64,000 nucleotides of DNA from Stratiolaelaps scimitus. Its lineage: Eukaryota > Arthropoda > Arachnida > Mesostigmata > Laelapidae. How positions within the stretch are numbered: the stretch's first letter is position 1; every line of letters begins with the position of its first letter. The notes under the pieces were generated by a model. The model had not been told where the DNA came from and did no database searches. It worked only from the letters and a program-made list of their open reading frames with translations. The DNA lies in NCBI GenBank assembly GCA_019614645.1, contig JABWDB010000049.1, positions 992,001 to 1,056,000 of the forward strand. The letters are read 5' to 3'. Below, piece after piece: positions 61,401 through 64,000 of the stretch. The position numbers were made by a program, and so were the translations under genes.

Positions 61401-63845
61401 CATTATGCACGCATCGCAGTAGACCAGAGCCGCAGACAGACGGATGTCTGTGCGCGAGCAACCGGATTGAGCAGGCAGTTCTCAATCCGCGCACGCCTCT
61501 GCTCAGTAGCTGCCGTCGGCGAGGGCATAGCAGTAATTCTTTTCTATAATAGATAGGGCATCAGCTGAGATTTCATTGTAGACGTCGACGCGACAGCAGG
61601 TTTGGCTTGCATTGAGTACAAATGTGGCGGAAAATGATCCTTTGTCTAATGGTTATGACAATGTCACTTGCGGCAGTTTGATCGCGACAAGGGGAGATAG
61701 GGATTGTAGGAGACACTGTAATCGAGCCGTTTCTCGCTGAACGCTACTCGCACTAATGATGTTCGATTACGCACACCCCCTTTGTTTTGATGGGGCAATG
61801 ATTTCAGATGGCATGAACGGCGAATTAGCACTCCGCTTCCGATGAAGCAATTTGCGCACATCTTTGATAAAAGGTACCGAAATAACATTAATAAGAAAGC
61901 TTGACTTGATTTTGCACATTTGGTGCCCCAGTTGATCTTATGGACTGCGATCGACAATCGGAGCAAGGCGACCTGGCAGGTTCCCGGTATAGTAGCTTCG
62001 ATAACACGTTGAGGACAGTCTGCCATCTAGATACAATACAAGATACAATAACTTAGCCTTTTCTACGGGATAATCAGGGTGGACCGTGAGCAAGTGTATT
62101 CACTCTGATTTTACATTTAACCTAGAATGTCTTGGCAATTCGATTCTGAAGGACGTCCGAGGGACTAGGTCGCACACACAGCCTCGGGGCAATCGCTACC
62201 GAGAAACAGACAAGATCTGGATACTGTCAAGAGCCAACGACGTCGGCAACGAACGAAATCCTTTAATTGCATTTTACCGTACACTGCTTCCACCTATTCT
62301 GAGCCGCTGAAACATAACAAAAAATTCTTGCGGTTTACCGTTTCCATTCTTACTTTGCATATTCTTCGGCTTTGTGATGACAGGACAAGCTCTCCACCTG
62401 CTGTTTCTTAAAGTGTAATAACTCAGAAACATCGAACAAAGATGATATATAAATCGCCTTGAGAGAGTGGCGCCAAATCTAGAGATATATTTCGAGTTCG
62501 AAAAGAGAACGTCTTGAAATAGAAAATATGATTATATTTACGCTGTGCTTGCTACCGTAGATTGACAGACGTGAACGCATAAGTCGATGACCATGTATCA
62601 AGCGCTAATAGTTGAGCTGGCACGATTTGCAAATTCTACCAACGATTGAAATTGTCCCGCATTCTCAACCGTAAGGCGCAATGACTCGCATAGTATTTGG
62701 TTTACCTTGTAGTGATTAGTAAAACTCAGTCGGAGATCCAATTGGAACACACCACACGCCTCTAATGGCCTAATCCTCGGAGCATAAGCCCCCACTGACG
62801 CGAGTCATCATGAATCGAGCTGATTTAGCGAGATCAAAGTTTCGAAGCCGATGGTCGCGGTCACTCGTAGAGTTATAGCAGTCATCCATGACCTCCCTGA
62901 ATGATTACGCCCATTACGGCGATTAATCAAGTGACGTAACGGGAATAATTAGAATCGTTCGTATGTCGACAGACCTCCCTTCCTGGCCTTACGATCAGGT
63001 ATCGCAGCATTTTATATTGTATTGGATTTTTGCGGGTTTGATTTTTGTTCGCGGCACGATTTGAACAGCACACGAAGATAGCTCGTCACACGCTACTACT
63101 TAATGAACGAAGACGACGATCATCGATATCAGTTAACCAAGGGAAACACACGGTCTGTTAAGCATAGTTTGTAGGACGAAATCCTAATAGATGTAATGAT
63201 AGATAAGGGGTTGTTTTGAGTTACAGGTACTGACCCCGCTGCCGTCGCCTCGTCACAACCCAATGTAAGCTTATTATTATTATAGTTGGCAACTGTTTCT
63301 GACAGGTGTATTTTTAAACTCGCGTGGCAACGTCCAACAGTGGCCGCTCGTTGGATTTCCTTTACATCTTTTCATTCTTTGGTCATATGGTTCGACTTGT
63401 ATCGATCTGCTCGGAGGCAATCCATCCAACATTCGATTTTCCTTATGTTCGCTGCCGACACACGCGTAGGTATGGTCACGAGTTCTCATTGTGCTAAGTG
63501 AAAACTTGTTTGCTTATATATATATATATATAAAATCAGAATCGGTGGAAATAGTGTTAGTTAAATCACGCTGATTAGACGGACTGTAGTTATTTACCTG
63601 GCGGCCGTGATGAAACGACTAAGTAAACTGAGCCGTACACAATAGGGCTGATTGCCGCCGTTCGAGTGCTCGTCCGTGACATTTCGTACAATCGGGTTAT
63701 ATTTTTAGAATGCGCCGCAAGACACGAACCCGACAAACGCCTACATAATCTGCGTTAGTACGTTTTTCTCCCAAAGCAGTTCACTACAACAAGCTTTTTT
63801 CAATCATATCAACGAAGTTTTTCGTCAATTTACATAGACGTTGCA
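58475..63845. other. No recognised gene downstream of the Gly/His-rich gene
   Basis: The 171-codon frame 58826-59341 begins at TTG, runs through a (TA)n tract and shows no motif. A 120-codon minus-strand frame with ATG (62026-61664) is also unrecognised. (CT)n occurs at about 60925-60955 and (TA)n tracts at 59635-59654 and 63516-63532. Confidence 0.4.
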
Positions 63846-63850
63846 GCCCT

Positions 63851-63937
63851 TACAAAATAAACGAAATGTGTGATGTATGTAATATATACATATACCTATA
63901 TAAGGTGTATACATACATCATTTCATTTGTTTTACAG
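63851..63937. repeat. Imperfect hairpin, ~30-nt arms
   Basis: The left arm (63851-63881, TACAAAATAAACGAAATGTG...) pairs with the right arm (63909-63937) apart from a 2-nt bulge and a few mismatches. The loop is AT-rich. Overall size is in the range of a precursor microRNA. Confidence 0.7.
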
Positions 63938-64000
63938 CGTGTTTGCAGAGTAAGGACGAAAGGTGGAGCTGACCAGCTTTTGGTGGCGGAGAAAGATTGT

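Noticed and set aside
1..64000. CRISPR array, operon or bacterial-type gene cluster
   Set aside because: No regularly spaced direct repeats, no ribosome-binding-site-led gene strings, and clear eukaryotic introns and retroelements.

Overview
This is eukaryotic nuclear DNA. It shows split genes with GT..AG introns, long non-coding stretches, many (TA)n, (GT)n and (GA)n microsatellites, and decayed mariner, LINE and SINE copies. The best-supported gene encodes a secreted Gly/His/Tyr-rich protein of the cuticle or Gly-rich peptide kind known from arthropods. With the mariner and LINE relics this points to an arthropod. A mite or tick is my best guess, but nothing here is diagnostic.

Layout. Positions 1-14,880 hold no gene I can name: GC-rich, triplet-rich islands alternate with AT-rich DNA, with one possible TATA promoter (about 2,347), one possible decayed tRNA-derived SINE (about 8,800-9,110) and small hairpins. 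At 14,885-17,449 lie a mariner transposase relic (+) and a frameshifted LINE reverse transcriptase relic (-). From 17,450 to 31,050 there is mostly non-coding DNA with a LINE ORF1-like scrap (27,055-27,222) and a possible exon behind a strong 3' splice site (28,006). Positions 31,071-31,329 are a complete SINE bounded by a perfect 16-bp target-site duplication; a 5'-truncated copy lies at 38,751-38,830 on the other strand. Two copies of one LINE-like 3' end, with (TTTACC)n-type tails, sit at about 34,040-34,091 (+) and 43,360-43,422 (-), and a second LINE reverse-transcriptase scrap (+) at 42,420-42,880. Between 35,935 and 38,089 are three striking inverted repeats, the largest a palindromic element of two ~200-bp arms (36,280-36,731).

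The clear gene is join(55075..55162, 56601..56808, 57953..58295). All exon phases agree, giving 212 residues with an N-terminal signal peptide and a poly(A) signal at 58,467. The rest of the window (58,475-64,000) shows no further gene I can support and ends near another hairpin (63,851-63,937).

No operon-like or multi-gene system is visible. The window reads as one small spliced gene in a large intergenic or intronic landscape shaped by short retroelements, mariner-type DNA transposons and foldback elements. Most open frames are short, start without ATG or overlap each other on opposite strands, and I treat them as chance.
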